Counted from the stretch's first letter, positions 45,058-54,202 are shown. The stretch is DNA of 64,000 nucleotides from Algibacter lectus (GCF_900112395.1 NZ_FOLN01000001.1:310001-374000), one strand, 5' to 3'. Program-made: numbers and translations. The notes: generated by a model not told the origin, from the sequence alone.

Positions 45058-46167
45058 TTATATATATTTCTGTTTATTCCATATATTGAGACTGTCTTTA
45101 TATTTATAAACACGCACATAATTTATAGCTAGTGTTTGTTTATTATTACCACTATTTTTTTCATAAGCACCTATGAGTATGATAGTATCATTACCCGACA
45201 AGCTTATACTATTAAAACCAGATACATCATACCCTGTTGTTTTACCATCTATATCTGCGCCTTTCTGAATCCAGGTATTAGACCTATTTTGATAAGCACG
45301 TACATAACTATATCTTACGCCTTTATCATTGTTCATATACGCTCCTATAGCCACGATAGAGCCGTCACTAGATAAACTGAGATTCCATCCTGAAAAATTA
45401 CCAACTGATTCACCAACAATAGCATCACCTATTTGTAACCAGTTTCCTGACACATTTTTATATACGCTTACATAGCCAGATGGTCTTCCTCCTTGATGAG
45501 CACCTATAGCTAGAACAGTCCCATTGTTAGACAAACTCACACTTGCCCCGAAATAATCTTTTGTTGCTTTACCATCTATATTTTGCCCTACCTGAGTCCA
45601 AACTCCTGACCTGTTTTTGTAAACACGTACATGTCCCGAATTGTTACCGTTACCGCTATTGAGAACAGCACCTATAGCCACAGTAGCACCATCACCAGAC
45701 AAACTCACACTATAACCTGACCAATCTCCCTCTGATTCACCATCTATATCCGCCCCTACTTGTTTCCAAACCCCCAAATTATTTTTGTAAACACGTACAT
45801 GCCCCGAATTTTTACCGTTGCGACCATGGTTACGCTTAGCTCCTATAGCTACCGTAGTGCCATCATTAGACAAGCTAACACTGTAGCCAAACCAATCTCC
45901 TTCCTTTTCTCCATTGATATCTACACCTACTTGATTCCAAACTCCTGAATTATTTTTGTAAACACGTACATGCCCTGTATTTTCACCATTAACATTAGCA
46001 TCATGAACTCCTATAGCCAAAGTTTTACCATCATCAGACCAACTCATACTATAACTTGACAAATTATTTATTACCTCCTTAGTATTAACGCTTATTTGAG
46101 CTTGACTATAACTAGTTAAACTTAACAGCCCAAAAAGGATTGCTTTTATATTCCTTAATTGTATCAA
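45058..46167 (-). CDS. Secreted FG-GAP/beta-propeller repeat protein
   Basis: 369 aa. Signal peptide (IKAILFGLLSLTSYSQA), then six ~55-residue repeats of the form GYSVSLSNDGTTVAIGA ... GHVRVYKNNSGVWNQVG-DI-GE. This is a propeller repeat seen in large T9SS-secreted Flavobacteriia proteins. The sixth repeat is cut short (ends NIWNKQKYI) and there is no T9SS tail, so the gene may be truncated or a stand-alone short form. Has a class 2 promoter 26 bases upstream. Confidence 0.8.
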   Translation of the reverse strand: MIQLRNIKAILFGLLSLTSYSQAQISVNTKEVINNLSSYSMSWSDDGKTLAIGVHDANVNGENTGHVRVYKNNSGVWNQVGVDINGEKEGDWFGYSVSLSNDGTTVAIGAKRNHGRNGKNSGHVRVYKNNLGVWKQVGADIDGESEGDWSGYSVSLSGDGATVAIGAVLNSGNGNNSGHVRVYKNRSGVWTQVGQNIDGKATKDYFGASVSLSNNGTVLAIGAHQGGRPSGYVSVYKNVSGNWLQIGDAIVGESVGNFSGWNLSLSSDGSIVAIGAYMNNDKGVRYSYVRAYQNRSNTWIQKGADIDGKTTGYDVSGFNSISLSGNDTIILIGAYEKNSGNNKQTLAINYVRVYKYKDSLNIWNKQKYI

Positions 46168-46193
46168 CTTCTTTTTCTGTTATAATTTCAAAG

Positions 46194-46254
46194 CAAAGAT
46201 TCATTCTATTTGGCAACTCTTCTAAAAAAAGTGCTAAAGCATGTTAAAACAGGG
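46194..46254 (-). promoter_or_regulatory. Class 2 promoter (propeller gene)
   Basis: Minus strand: CCC (46254-46252), 16 bases, AGCAC (46235-46231), T7 and 22 more bases (29 in all), -7 box AATCTTTG (46201-46194). Matches 49854-49914 and 53892-53952 in every spacing. Confidence 0.68.
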
Positions 46255-46481
46255 ATAAAAAATAGTTTTTAAGGGACTTTCTAAAACTGTTTTAACACTT
46301 GTATTTAACTTATTTTGTGTGTTATAAAATTAATTTTGCGTTTGAATTAATGAAAAGTGAGTGGTTTTTAATTTAGTCATGACATTGATTACACTAGATA
46401 CATAGATTTTCACAGTCATGCCTGCTTCGCAATAACATATGCTAGTCGTGTTTATACTTGTATTTATTTGTAAAAAATTGT

Positions 46482-46536
46482 CCATGCATAAGTTTTAGAT
46501 ATCCATTTCTAGGTCCTTCAATTTGTAACAAATTTG
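46482..46536 (+). promoter_or_regulatory. Class 1 promoter (ABM gene)
   Basis: CCATG at 46482-46486, CCATT at 46503-46507 (21 bp), 21 bases, -7 box CAAATTTG (46529-46536), then a short leader to the ATG at 46569. Only copy on the + strand; half-sites run in the direction of transcription. Confidence 0.7.
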
Positions 46537-46568
46537 CACTGTAACAAAAATTTAAAAACAATAATATT

Positions 46569-47195
46569 ATGAAACATACAAAAAAAGAAACCATTGGATT
46601 ATTGGTAACCATGAAAGCTAAACCCAGTAAAAAAAAAGAAGTTAAAGAGTTTTTGCTTAGTGGATTAGCACTAGTAAGTAAAGAACCTCAAACGGTGTCT
46701 TGGTTTGCCTTTAGGATAGACGAAAACACTTTTGGCATATATGATGCTTTTGAAGTAGAAGCAGGTAGACAAGCTCATTTAAAAGGAGACGTTGCAAAAG
46801 CACTATTGACACATGCTGATACTTTATTGGAAAGCTTTGATGTAAACGTAAGTATTCACCCCGTTAATATCATTGCTTCTAACCATAAATCTGGAACACA
46901 AAACAAAGGCTTATTGGTTATTATGAACGCTAAAGCAGGTAAATCTGAAGCTGTAGAAAATTTTCTTCAGGTAGGTAAGCAATTGGTAAATGATGAACCA
47001 GAGACCTTATCATGGTATGCCATTAAACTAGATGACACAAAGTATGCCATCTTTGATACTTTTGCGGATGATATTGGTAGAGATGCACACTTAACAGGAA
47101 AAATAGCAGCGGCTCTTATAGAAAATGCTCCTGTTATTCTGAAAGATTTTGAAACCTCTGCTATTCAAAAGATAGATATTTTGGTTTCCAAATAA
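46569..47195 (+). CDS. Tandem antibiotic biosynthesis monooxygenase (ABM) domain protein
   Basis: 208 aa made of two similar ABM domains: 8-95 (GLLVTMKAKPSKKKEVKEFL, EPQTVSWFAFRID, FGIYDAFEVEAGRQAHLKG) and 112-205 (GLLVIMNAKAGKSEAVENFL, EPETLSWYAIKLD, YAIFDTFADDIGRDAHLTG). ABM domains are small dimeric ferredoxin-like folds in quinol or heme oxygenases and stress proteins; here the dimer is fused. No signal peptide, so cytoplasmic. Class 1 promoter directly upstream; the AraC gene is convergent at 47270. Confidence 0.85.
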   Translation: MKHTKKETIGLLVTMKAKPSKKKEVKEFLLSGLALVSKEPQTVSWFAFRIDENTFGIYDAFEVEAGRQAHLKGDVAKALLTHADTLLESFDVNVSIHPVNIIASNHKSGTQNKGLLVIMNAKAGKSEAVENFLQVGKQLVNDEPETLSWYAIKLDDTKYAIFDTFADDIGRDAHLTGKIAAALIENAPVILKDFETSAIQKIDILVSK

Positions 47196-47269
47196 TCATA
47201 AAAAAAATTAGAAGAAAAAAGGAGCTTCTTAATTGATGCTCCTTTTTCGATATACGGATCTATAACTAA

Positions 47270-48148
47270 CTACAAAAGATTAGCTTGTGATTTTTCTAGT
47301 TTAGCGAAACCAACTGTTTTTCTATAAATATCTGGTGAAACGCCTACTTTCTTTTTAAAAAATCGGCTAAAATAAAACTCATCTTCATACCCTAAAGCAT
47401 CTGCTATTTGTTTTACAGGTTTTGAGGTTAAATAAAGTTCTCGCTTTGCAGCAATAATAATTCTATTAGTTATTAAACATGTAAGGGTTTGGTTTAAATA
47501 TTTTTTAACCATTCCTGCTAGAGTTTTAGAACTTACGCATAACATATCTGCGTATTCTTTTGGTGCGTGTAGCTTGGAATAATTACTTTCGATAGCATCT
47601 ACCAAATTTTGCAAGACTTCTGATTGTCTATCTGAAAATTTTAGTACGGTATCTTTATCAAATTTCTTTTTTTGTCTCACAGATTCAATAAGAAACACTT
47701 TTAAAAAAGCAACTAGTACTTCATGTTGTGCAATAGAATCTTTATCCATTTCCCTTGAAATTTGATCTATAAGATTAAAAAACAATGCTTCTTCTGAGAC
47801 TTTAAAATAAGGTAATCCATGAAAATTACCAAAAAGCACGCCTTCTGTTTCAATTTCATTTTGATGGCGGTATGTACAAAAAAAATCGGGATGAAAATTT
47901 AATATAAACCCTGAGCACTCCCCTTTTGAGGTTATCATAAAAGGTTGATAAGGAGATAAACAAATCATATGATTTGCTTCGAGTTGATACTCTGAAAAGT
48001 CTACTTTTAAATTAAAGCTATTACTGCATAACAGGATAATGGAGTAGTAATTTTTTCGTTGTAAATGATCAAACTGGTTTAGATTATTGAATCGCTCTAA
48101 CCTAAATGCTAATTCATCATTTTGCTTATTAATAATAATTTGAGCCAT
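47270..48148 (-). CDS. AraC family transcriptional regulator
   Basis: 292 aa. N-terminal cupin-like region (1-150, FSEYQLEANHMICLSPYQPFMI; GFILNFHPDFF) and C-terminal HTH_18 pair (HAPKEYADMLCVSSKTLAGMVKKYLNQTLTCLITNRIIIAAKRELYL; PVKQIADALGYEDEFYFSRFFKKKVGVSPDIYR). AraC proteins bind 17-bp direct half-sites 21 bp apart, which is also the class 1 spacing, so this protein is a second candidate reader of those sites. The class 1 promoter 48406-48460 drives it after a ~250-base leader. Confidence 0.92.
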   Translation of the reverse strand: MAQIIINKQNDELAFRLERFNNLNQFDHLQRKNYYSIILLCSNSFNLKVDFSEYQLEANHMICLSPYQPFMITSKGECSGFILNFHPDFFCTYRHQNEIETEGVLFGNFHGLPYFKVSEEALFFNLIDQISREMDKDSIAQHEVLVAFLKVFLIESVRQKKKFDKDTVLKFSDRQSEVLQNLVDAIESNYSKLHAPKEYADMLCVSSKTLAGMVKKYLNQTLTCLITNRIIIAAKRELYLTSKPVKQIADALGYEDEFYFSRFFKKKVGVSPDIYRKTVGFAKLEKSQANLL

Positions 48149-48405
48149 GGTAAGTTACCTTTAGTTTCTTTATGCTCCATAAAGATCTTCAAATAATTCT
48201 TTTACTTTCTGGGAATTTCAGTTTTTTTTAAGCTGTAATCTACTTTTACTTTAGTTCTTGTTGGGGGTGTCCTTTTAATCTTTCCATTTCCTGCTAAGTT
48301 ATTAGAGAACGTTTTAGAAGTTTTACACGCAGAATTTAAACTATGCCATTTAACCAACGTTAAATATAAGGAAAATTTTTAATAATTCTGTTAAATTCTT
48401 ATTCT
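48149..48405. other. Long leader of the AraC gene
   Basis: About 255 bases between the -7 box and the AraC ATG. No gene; only short frames on the minus strand. Could hold regulatory RNA structure. Confidence 0.4.
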
Positions 48406-48460
48406 CAAAACTATTTCTAATATGTGTTGTAAAACATGGACCATTTTCTATTTACCATGG
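48406..48460 (-). promoter_or_regulatory. Class 1 promoter (AraC gene)
   Basis: Minus strand: CCATG (48460-48456), CCATG (48439-48435), 21 bases, -7 box TAGTTTTG (48413-48406). The best preserved of the four copies, with perfect half-sites. Confidence 0.72.
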
Positions 48461-48630
48461 ATAATTTTTACTTAGTCGTCGTTTTAAGTTTTAATATGAG
48501 CGGAAATCGAAAGAGGTAATAATTGATATCATCAATATTAAAGTGTCTGCTTCATGTAAGTGACATGATGAATAAAAATCTAAAAACAGAAAGAATTAAA
48601 CCTTAAATAATCCTTAGTTTTTTTTAAAAT

Positions 48631-49050
48631 TTATACAATTTTTAAGGTTGTATCACTAGGCTCTTTCTTTAATAAATAGCTATATTCGATTTTCATCTGA
48701 AAGGCTAATAACGCTAAATAAACTTTAATTTCTTTTTCTTTATCACTGACTCCTATAGAAAATAGAATGTCCATGATTTTTTCGGAAACTATTGAAGCTT
48801 CTTTTTTGATATCGGCAATCATAAAATCCCTCCTACTAAGTAACTGCAAATTAAAAGCTCTTCTATAAGCATTGTACAAATTATTAACAGAAAGCTTATT
48901 TAAAATCAACCTTTCCATCTCTGTATGCTTTCTTTTATTATTAAACTCTAGTTTCTTAGCAATATCCTCCTTATCTACACCTTTATATTTTAGAAGCAAA
49001 TAATTTAATTCTTTATCATTGAATAGTTTTACTGTATGAGCTTGTATCAT
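48631..49050 (-). CDS. LuxR-like HTH protein, second of a tandem pair
   Basis: 139 aa. FNDKELNYLLLKYKGVDKEDIAKKLEFNNKRKHTEMERLILNKLSVNNLYNAYRRAFNLQLL has the rhythm of LuxR-type HTH domains (hxxhE-L-x-x-x-DIAxxL ... L-x-N-x-x-A). The rest is helical. Paralogue of the preceding gene, which it overlaps by ATGA. Probably DNA-binding; target unknown. Confidence 0.6.
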   Translation of the reverse strand: MIQAHTVKLFNDKELNYLLLKYKGVDKEDIAKKLEFNNKRKHTEMERLILNKLSVNNLYNAYRRAFNLQLLSRRDFMIADIKKEASIVSEKIMDILFSIGVSDKEKEIKVYLALLAFQMKIEYSYLLKKEPSDTTLKIV

Positions 49051-49454
49051 TTTAAAGTGATTTTCATTTTTTTTAGAGCGAGCGTTATGGAGTTATCAAA
49101 ATCAAATATAGTCTCTTTAGGAAGCTTATATCTAGAAGGTTTACTTTTAAAATCACCAACTATTTTTGAAGCATAATCTAGTGCTATTTCTTTTATGGCT
49201 GGATCGACATAATCTCGTTCCTGTAAAATCCCAAGTTCAAATGCTTTTTGAATTAAAACGAACCAATCTTTAGTCTTAAATTTCATTTTTAAGGTTCTTT
49301 TTATATAGCTCAAATCTTTCTTTTCCATTTCAAGGAAATTTGAAATGTATTGATCATCATAATTATGGACAAATAATCTCAAAAAATACCTTTCATTATT
49401 TGATAATTCAATACTGCCATCCTCATTTATTAATTCAATTGTACTACACTCCAT
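49047..49454 (-). CDS. LuxR-like HTH protein, first of a tandem pair
   Basis: 135 aa. LSNNERYFLRLFVHNYDDQYISNFLEMEKKDLSYIKRTLKMKFKTKDWFVLIQKAFELGIL follows the LuxR C-terminal pattern (E-x-x-x-L-x-L, I-x-x-x-L, L-x-x-KF-x-x-x-x, A-x-x-x-G-I-L). No receiver domain. Translationally coupled to the next gene. Downstream of the 68-aa zinc-ribbon-like gene and its class 2 promoter. Confidence 0.62.
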   Translation of the reverse strand: MECSTIELINEDGSIELSNNERYFLRLFVHNYDDQYISNFLEMEKKDLSYIKRTLKMKFKTKDWFVLIQKAFELGILQERDYVDPAIKEIALDYASKIVGDFKSKPSRYKLPKETIFDFDNSITLALKKMKITLK

Positions 49455-49510
49455 GTTTTTTTTATCTTAATATTTTACTAATTCCACTATAAAATCAACA
49501 TCTAACACTT

Positions 49511-49717
49511 TCACAATCGTAATTTTCTCTTATTATGAATGTCCTCTAGCATGTTATTTATTTCTTTAAATTTTGGTGTCAATTCTATTAAATCACCTTT
49601 ACTATTTGTAGTCAATTCCTTTTTACAATTATTACAGCTATATTCTTTTACATAAGACGTTACGTCTCGAGATACTTTGTAATCGTGTCCAAATATCTTG
49701 CAATACATATTTCTCAT
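49511..49717 (-). CDS. Small zinc-ribbon-like protein
   Basis: 68 aa. CKIFGHDY near the start and C-x-x-C (YSCNNCKKEL) suggest a metal-binding ribbon similar to small phage-type DUF1660 proteins. The C-terminus is helical (KFKEINNMLEDIHNKRK). First gene of the three-gene minus-strand operon with the LuxR-like pair. Confidence 0.62.
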   Translation of the reverse strand: MRNMYCKIFGHDYKVSRDVTSYVKEYSCNNCKKELTTNSKGDLIELTPKFKEINNMLEDIHNKRKLRL

Positions 49718-50217
49718 TTTGTTTGTAACTTTTTTTCTTAAGGAGAGACTGTCAAAATATTTGAACTAAACCATGACTAGTTAAATTCACTAATTCTATA
49801 AAAAATTAAGGATGTATTCCCTTCATATTTTTTTAACTTAGGTTTAATGTTTTCAAAGATTGATTCTTTATATAAATTATTCTAAAAAAAGTGCTAAACC
49901 AGATTTAAAGTGGGACGAATTAGTAAGTTTATAGGATTTTAAAAAACGTTTTCTAGCTTTAGATGTTCTTTTTACACTTAAAAAATTAAAGCCAATGTAA
50001 TGTACCAGGTGTTTGGAACGGGTTTATTGGGATTCCTCTTCTGTCCACAGAAGAGTATTAGGAGAATGATAGAGTTATGGAGAAGCTAGATTGGTATACA
50101 CCCCTAAAATGAAAAAGTTACCTTCTCAAGCATTCGTCCAAGATCATTAAGTTAAGAAATTTTCAAACATAATACCTGTTATATGCATACCTGTTTTCTT
50201 TGTAGAAAGTTGTCTAT
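49718..50217. other. Intergenic region with class 2 promoter
   Basis: About 500 bases. Holds the promoter at 49854-49914 and otherwise no gene. Confidence 0.5.
49854..49914 (-). promoter_or_regulatory. Class 2 promoter (zinc-ribbon/LuxR-like operon)
   Basis: Minus strand: CCC (49914-49912), 16 bases, TTTAGCAC with AGCAC at 49895-49891, T7AGAA, -7 box AATCTTTG (49861-49854). The -7 box is identical to that at 46194-46201. Leader to the 68-aa gene is about 135 bases. Confidence 0.68.
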
Positions 50218-50697
50218 TTATTTTTCAACTGCTAGAATAAGTGCATCACCAGTCATTTTGATTGCACCTATTTCAGTTTCACACTTTACAAACCAATTGC
50301 CATCGGGCAATTGTTTTATCCCGTTAACCCAAAACCTTTGAACCAAATTCTTCTCTTCCTTCACTAATTCTGGCAAACGAATATTAAAATTGGTGGGCCA
50401 TATTTTAAATCTTTCATCATCTGGTGAATATTCAATATTTTTGTAATAACAAAAATAAACATAGAGCAGCTTTTGACACTGAATTAATGGCGATAAAAAG
50501 ATAAGGTGACTAGGACTGTTTATCATATCTGTAAAGTACTCACGTGAAAACTCAACTTCTATATAGTTTTTAGCGCACCGGTATTCTTTAATAAATAATT
50601 TTTCACGAACATTCTTCTCAGGCATAATATTGAATGACAAATCATTAATGCTATCGTCTTTAATAACTTTTTCAAATGTTTCAGGTATTTCTTTCAT
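50218..50697 (-). CDS. Hypothetical protein under class 1 promoter
   Basis: 159 aa, soluble, not recognised. Mixed alpha/beta: IEVEFSREYFTDMINSPSHLIFLSPLIQCQKLLYVYFCYYKNIE, and WFVKCETEIGAIKMTGDALILAVEK at the end. No signal peptide. Preceded by a class 1 promoter, so it belongs to the same regulatory set as the LytTR, AraC and ABM genes. Confidence 0.6.
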   Translation of the reverse strand: MKEIPETFEKVIKDDSINDLSFNIMPEKNVREKLFIKEYRCAKNYIEVEFSREYFTDMINSPSHLIFLSPLIQCQKLLYVYFCYYKNIEYSPDDERFKIWPTNFNIRLPELVKEEKNLVQRFWVNGIKQLPDGNWFVKCETEIGAIKMTGDALILAVEK

Positions 50698-50758
50698 TAT
50701 TTTATTTTTATGTTAGCCCTATTTTTATAAGGATTAATTTTTTTAATTTATCACTCTC

Positions 50759-50813
50759 CAATATTACTTTAATCGTGTAAGCCAATACATGGACCGTTCT
50801 CTGTTTTTCATGG
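50759..50813 (-). promoter_or_regulatory. Class 1 promoter (159-aa gene)
   Basis: Minus strand: CCATG (50813-50809), CCATG (50792-50788), 21 bases, -7 box TAATATTG (50766-50759, one mismatch). Leader about 55 bases. Confidence 0.7.
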
Positions 50814-50839
50814 ATATTTTTTTCGGTTAGACCTTAAAC

Positions 50840-50873
50840 AAAAAAAACCAAATAGATACTGCTATCTATTTGG
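50840..50873 (-). terminator. Rho-independent terminator
   Basis: Minus strand: CCAAATAGATA-GCAG-TATCTATTTGG followed by eight T. Perfect 11-bp stem. It ends transcripts coming from the 51260-53848 gene or a short RNA from 50874-51259, just before the class 1 promoter. Confidence 0.75.
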
Positions 50874-51259
50874 ATTCTTATTCTACTAGGAAATAAAGTA
50901 TAATCTGTTATGTGCTTTAATTTATTTGAATAAAATAAAAGTCAGTTCAAGAGATTTCGACTTTTTTCATCGGAATTGTGTCGAGAACATTGAAACACAA
51001 AAATTTTATTCTCGATACTAATTTTACTCAACGGGCACAACAGGTACAACAGGTAAACTATATTATTTTTTTAGTTTGAGTTAGATATTTTTATGACATT
51101 AGAAACCTAAAAAAATTATTAAAATAGAAAAGGATTTAAGAACTGTGTTATTACCAATAAAAAAAACAAACCGTGTTTTAAGTTTGGGTTTTATAGAAAA
51201 CAATGCCACAGCTACTAATTATTTATTTATTTATGAAGACAAAATATTAACTAAATGTA
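50874..51259. other. Intergenic region with REP-like repeat
   Basis: About 385 bases, no gene. TCGAGAA (50981-50987) and TTCTCGA (51009-51015) form an inverted repeat; the TTCTCGATAC end matches the repeat at 29041. Confidence 0.45.
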
Positions 51260-53848
51260 TCATTGCTTAACTATTTTTTTAATGGCTATTTGACCTTCTG
51301 TATTTTCTATTTTTAAAATATATAATCCAGAAGGTAAGTTGTTAGTGTCTATATTGGTACTGATAGTGCTTAATACTTGTTTACCCATTATAGAATAAAC
51401 TGATGCACTTTTTAACTCAAAACCAGCAGGACCATTAATAGTTAATAAACTCGTTACCGGATTAGGACTTACGCTTATAGTATTACTAAACACTTCATCA
51501 TTAATAGATAGAGTATCATTACATGCTGCTTCTGTAACTTCTGTTCCATTAATGGTCCAATTTTTATCCATAGTAAGGGTATTAACAGCAGCTTGCGCAG
51601 CGTCAGAATACTCATGAACGGAAAGTACTATGCCTTCAGAAACTTCATGTTCTGCCCACCCTATAAGCGTGTTAGCATAGTTGTTACAATCCATTGCCAC
51701 CGAATTGAACATTTCAGTCATATTGGTTACATTGCTCACATCCCAATCACCAAGATCTACATTGAAGCTTGTAGCACCCCAAAATATGTGAGACAGAGAT
51801 GTAACGTTACTGACATCCCATTGACCTATGTTCCCTCCTTCAAAAAATTTGACTCTATCGAACATAGCGAACATATCGGTGACATTTTCCAAATTGGGAA
51901 TATCCGTGGCTGTTACGTCTAGATTAATGCATCCAAAAAAGGCACCGCTCATACTTTGCCACTTGATAGCACCCCATTGCTTTACTTCTGTTATCTTGTC
52001 CTTGTTAACTACTACACCATCTGAGTTTTCACCTTCATTGTTAAATTGAATAGCTGGAAAGTTTCCAAAAATCTTTACATCATAGCGACCTTCAATACCG
52101 TATGTATAGTTGGCACTACCTGTATAAAATTCTAATGCTGACCCGTCACCCCAATCTATAAAATATTCGTAATTATAATCATCGTTGATAGGTATGGTAA
52201 TATCTAAACCGGTTTCATCCTCAACCTCCCAAGTAGTAATAAAATATTCAGATTCTATACCACTATCACTACAAGCACCATCATGTATTATTTTAATATC
52301 CCATGATTTATTATCAGTAAGTTCCGATACTGAACTGGTAACAATACGAGCATCTAAATAGTCAGATACAGTCATTTTATAACCAGATGGAGTATTCGCA
52401 TTATCTGCCCAACCTACAAGAGTAAGGCTAGTGTTTAAACAACTCATAGGAGCCAAATCTGATAAACCTGTACCATCTTCTCTTCCGAATATATCAGCAG
52501 ATCGAGAAACATCCATGCTACTAAAGTCCCAACTGGTAATATTTGCATCGAAATTAGAGTGCTCAAACATTATTGAAAATGCTTCCACATTACTCACGTC
52601 CCAACTGTTAAAATCGGTGTTTTGCCCAGTAACACCGCTAATTCGAAACGCACCCCACATGTATTCTACAGCGTTCAAATTAGGGGTGTCGCTAGCAATT
52701 ACTTCTAAATTCGTGCACCCAAAAAAAGCATTCGCCATGCTTTCCCATTCTATAAAGCCCCACTGCTCTACGGTACGTATTTTTTCTAGGTTGTTTTCTA
52801 TTAGATTTGTATTGTTAAAATAAATGGCTGGAAAATCTCCACTAATGGTAACAGTATAGGTGCCTGCATTCTGATAAGTATGGTCGGCGTTGCCAGTTTC
52901 AGTAGTGATGTTACCATCTCCCCAATTTACACTATAGTCATAAGTATAATTACCATAAAAGGTATTGGTATTAATAGGTATGATAATTTCTAAACCTGTT
53001 GTTTCATCAACCTCCCAAGTAGTAATGAAAGTGCCTTGTCCCAAACTAGTATAATCTTCAGTTTCTACAAAATTAGAAGTATCACCAGTTAGGTCAAACC
53101 CCACTAATGCACCGCCCTCAGGGCTGTTTTCTGAAACATCCACTACATTAGTTATTAAGGTGTTATCTCCACCAGCTACACCTTCGTCAAAAGGATAATA
53201 AGCCAATAAGTTGTCTTCGGTAGCACCTAATTTTGAGATCATCTGCCCTCGAATCTCATTTTGAGTTTTTGCATAGTTCCAAACTCTTAACTCATCCATA
53301 GCACCTGAAAATTTATGCTGATAGCCGCCACTAAAAAATTTTAATGCACCTATTGTAAAGTAATCTGTCACAAAATCACTAGTATCAACCCCCTTTCCTC
53401 TATATACCTCAACTCCATCAGCATATAAAAATATATTATTATCGGCTGAGTCATCACCAGGATATGCTTTCCTAACAAAGGCAACATGATGCCATATATC
53501 ATTACTCATGGTCACTGGAGCATAATGATATGTCCAACCATGAACTGGACCCCATTCTGTGTATAGAAGTCGTCCTGCTTCAATATTAAACTCATACGAA
53601 AATTTATCTGCATCACCTGCCGCATCATTAGCCCAAGTTGCTATAGCTAACCTATCACCTAATTCTGGGAATTTCACCCATACTTCTAGGGTAAATTCAT
53701 CATTTCCATTAGGTAAAGAAAAATGGTCTCCTATTATATATGGACCATGATTAAAATGTAAAGCGTTGTCGTTTTGAGCAACAGCAGATATACATACAAA
53801 GGTTAACAGAAGTATGCATAATTTCTTTAAATGTTTTTTTTGTTTCAT
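51260..53848 (-). CDS. LamG/BspA-type surface protein with T9SS sorting signal
   Basis: 862 aa. Signal peptide (CILLLTFVCISAVAQ), LamG/concanavalin-like domain (about 25-230, LEVWVKFP, LLYTEWGPVHGWTYHYAPVT, FSGAMDELRVWNYA), two PKD-like/BspA units with FITTWEVDETTGL and MF-type DUF285 repeats (WDVSNVTSLSHIFWGATSFNVDLGDWDVSNVTNMTEMFNS), and a type A T9SS C-terminal domain (VSPNPVTSLLTINGPAG ... LPSGLYILKIENTEGQIAIKKIVKQ). It is exported through the outer membrane and held on the surface, likely as an adhesin. Class 2 promoter upstream. Confidence 0.9.
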   Translation of the reverse strand: MKQKKHLKKLCILLLTFVCISAVAQNDNALHFNHGPYIIGDHFSLPNGNDEFTLEVWVKFPELGDRLAIATWANDAAGDADKFSYEFNIEAGRLLYTEWGPVHGWTYHYAPVTMSNDIWHHVAFVRKAYPGDDSADNNIFLYADGVEVYRGKGVDTSDFVTDYFTIGALKFFSGGYQHKFSGAMDELRVWNYAKTQNEIRGQMISKLGATEDNLLAYYPFDEGVAGGDNTLITNVVDVSENSPEGGALVGFDLTGDTSNFVETEDYTSLGQGTFITTWEVDETTGLEIIIPINTNTFYGNYTYDYSVNWGDGNITTETGNADHTYQNAGTYTVTISGDFPAIYFNNTNLIENNLEKIRTVEQWGFIEWESMANAFFGCTNLEVIASDTPNLNAVEYMWGAFRISGVTGQNTDFNSWDVSNVEAFSIMFEHSNFDANITSWDFSSMDVSRSADIFGREDGTGLSDLAPMSCLNTSLTLVGWADNANTPSGYKMTVSDYLDARIVTSSVSELTDNKSWDIKIIHDGACSDSGIESEYFITTWEVEDETGLDITIPINDDYNYEYFIDWGDGSALEFYTGSANYTYGIEGRYDVKIFGNFPAIQFNNEGENSDGVVVNKDKITEVKQWGAIKWQSMSGAFFGCINLDVTATDIPNLENVTDMFAMFDRVKFFEGGNIGQWDVSNVTSLSHIFWGATSFNVDLGDWDVSNVTNMTEMFNSVAMDCNNYANTLIGWAEHEVSEGIVLSVHEYSDAAQAAVNTLTMDKNWTINGTEVTEAACNDTLSINDEVFSNTISVSPNPVTSLLTINGPAGFELKSASVYSIMGKQVLSTISTNIDTNNLPSGLYILKIENTEGQIAIKKIVKQ

Positions 53849-54202
53849 AATTTTAAAGTGTTTTTATTGAAGTTTAAACATTATTAAGCAACAAATAATT
53901 ATAATAATAGATACTACTTCAAAAAAAAGTGCTGAGTAAAGCTTAACTAGGGAGGAACTATATGTTTTTCGGGATTTCGTGAAATCTGGTTTTTAATCTC
54001 CTGTTATTATTTACCAATGGATACTAAGTCCACAATTAAACAATCATAGAATTTATCAATTAAAACCAACAATTGAATCCTTTTTGATTTTCTTAAAAGA
54101 AAGTTCAATAAAAACTACACGTATACCAATCTACTATTTATGGATGGAGGTATATCTAATTTAATAATTATTTATGCTCCTTCTAAATTTGTAATTTAAC
54201 CC
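53849..54202. other. Intergenic region with class 2 promoter
   Basis: Contains the promoter at 53892-53952 and, near 54013-54030, a single class 1-like half-site (TATCCATTGGTAAATA on the minus strand) without a partner 21 bp away. No gene seen. Confidence 0.45.
53892..53952 (-). promoter_or_regulatory. Class 2 promoter (surface protein gene)
   Basis: Minus strand: CCC (53952-53950), 16 bases, AGCAC (53933-53929), T8 and 21 bases (29 in all), -7 box ATTATTTG (53899-53892). Leader 43 bases. Confidence 0.65.

Noticed and set aside
54013-54030. Lone class 1 half-site upstream of the surface-protein gene
   Set aside because: No partner 21 bp away and no -7 box at the right distance; that gene has a class 2 promoter instead.
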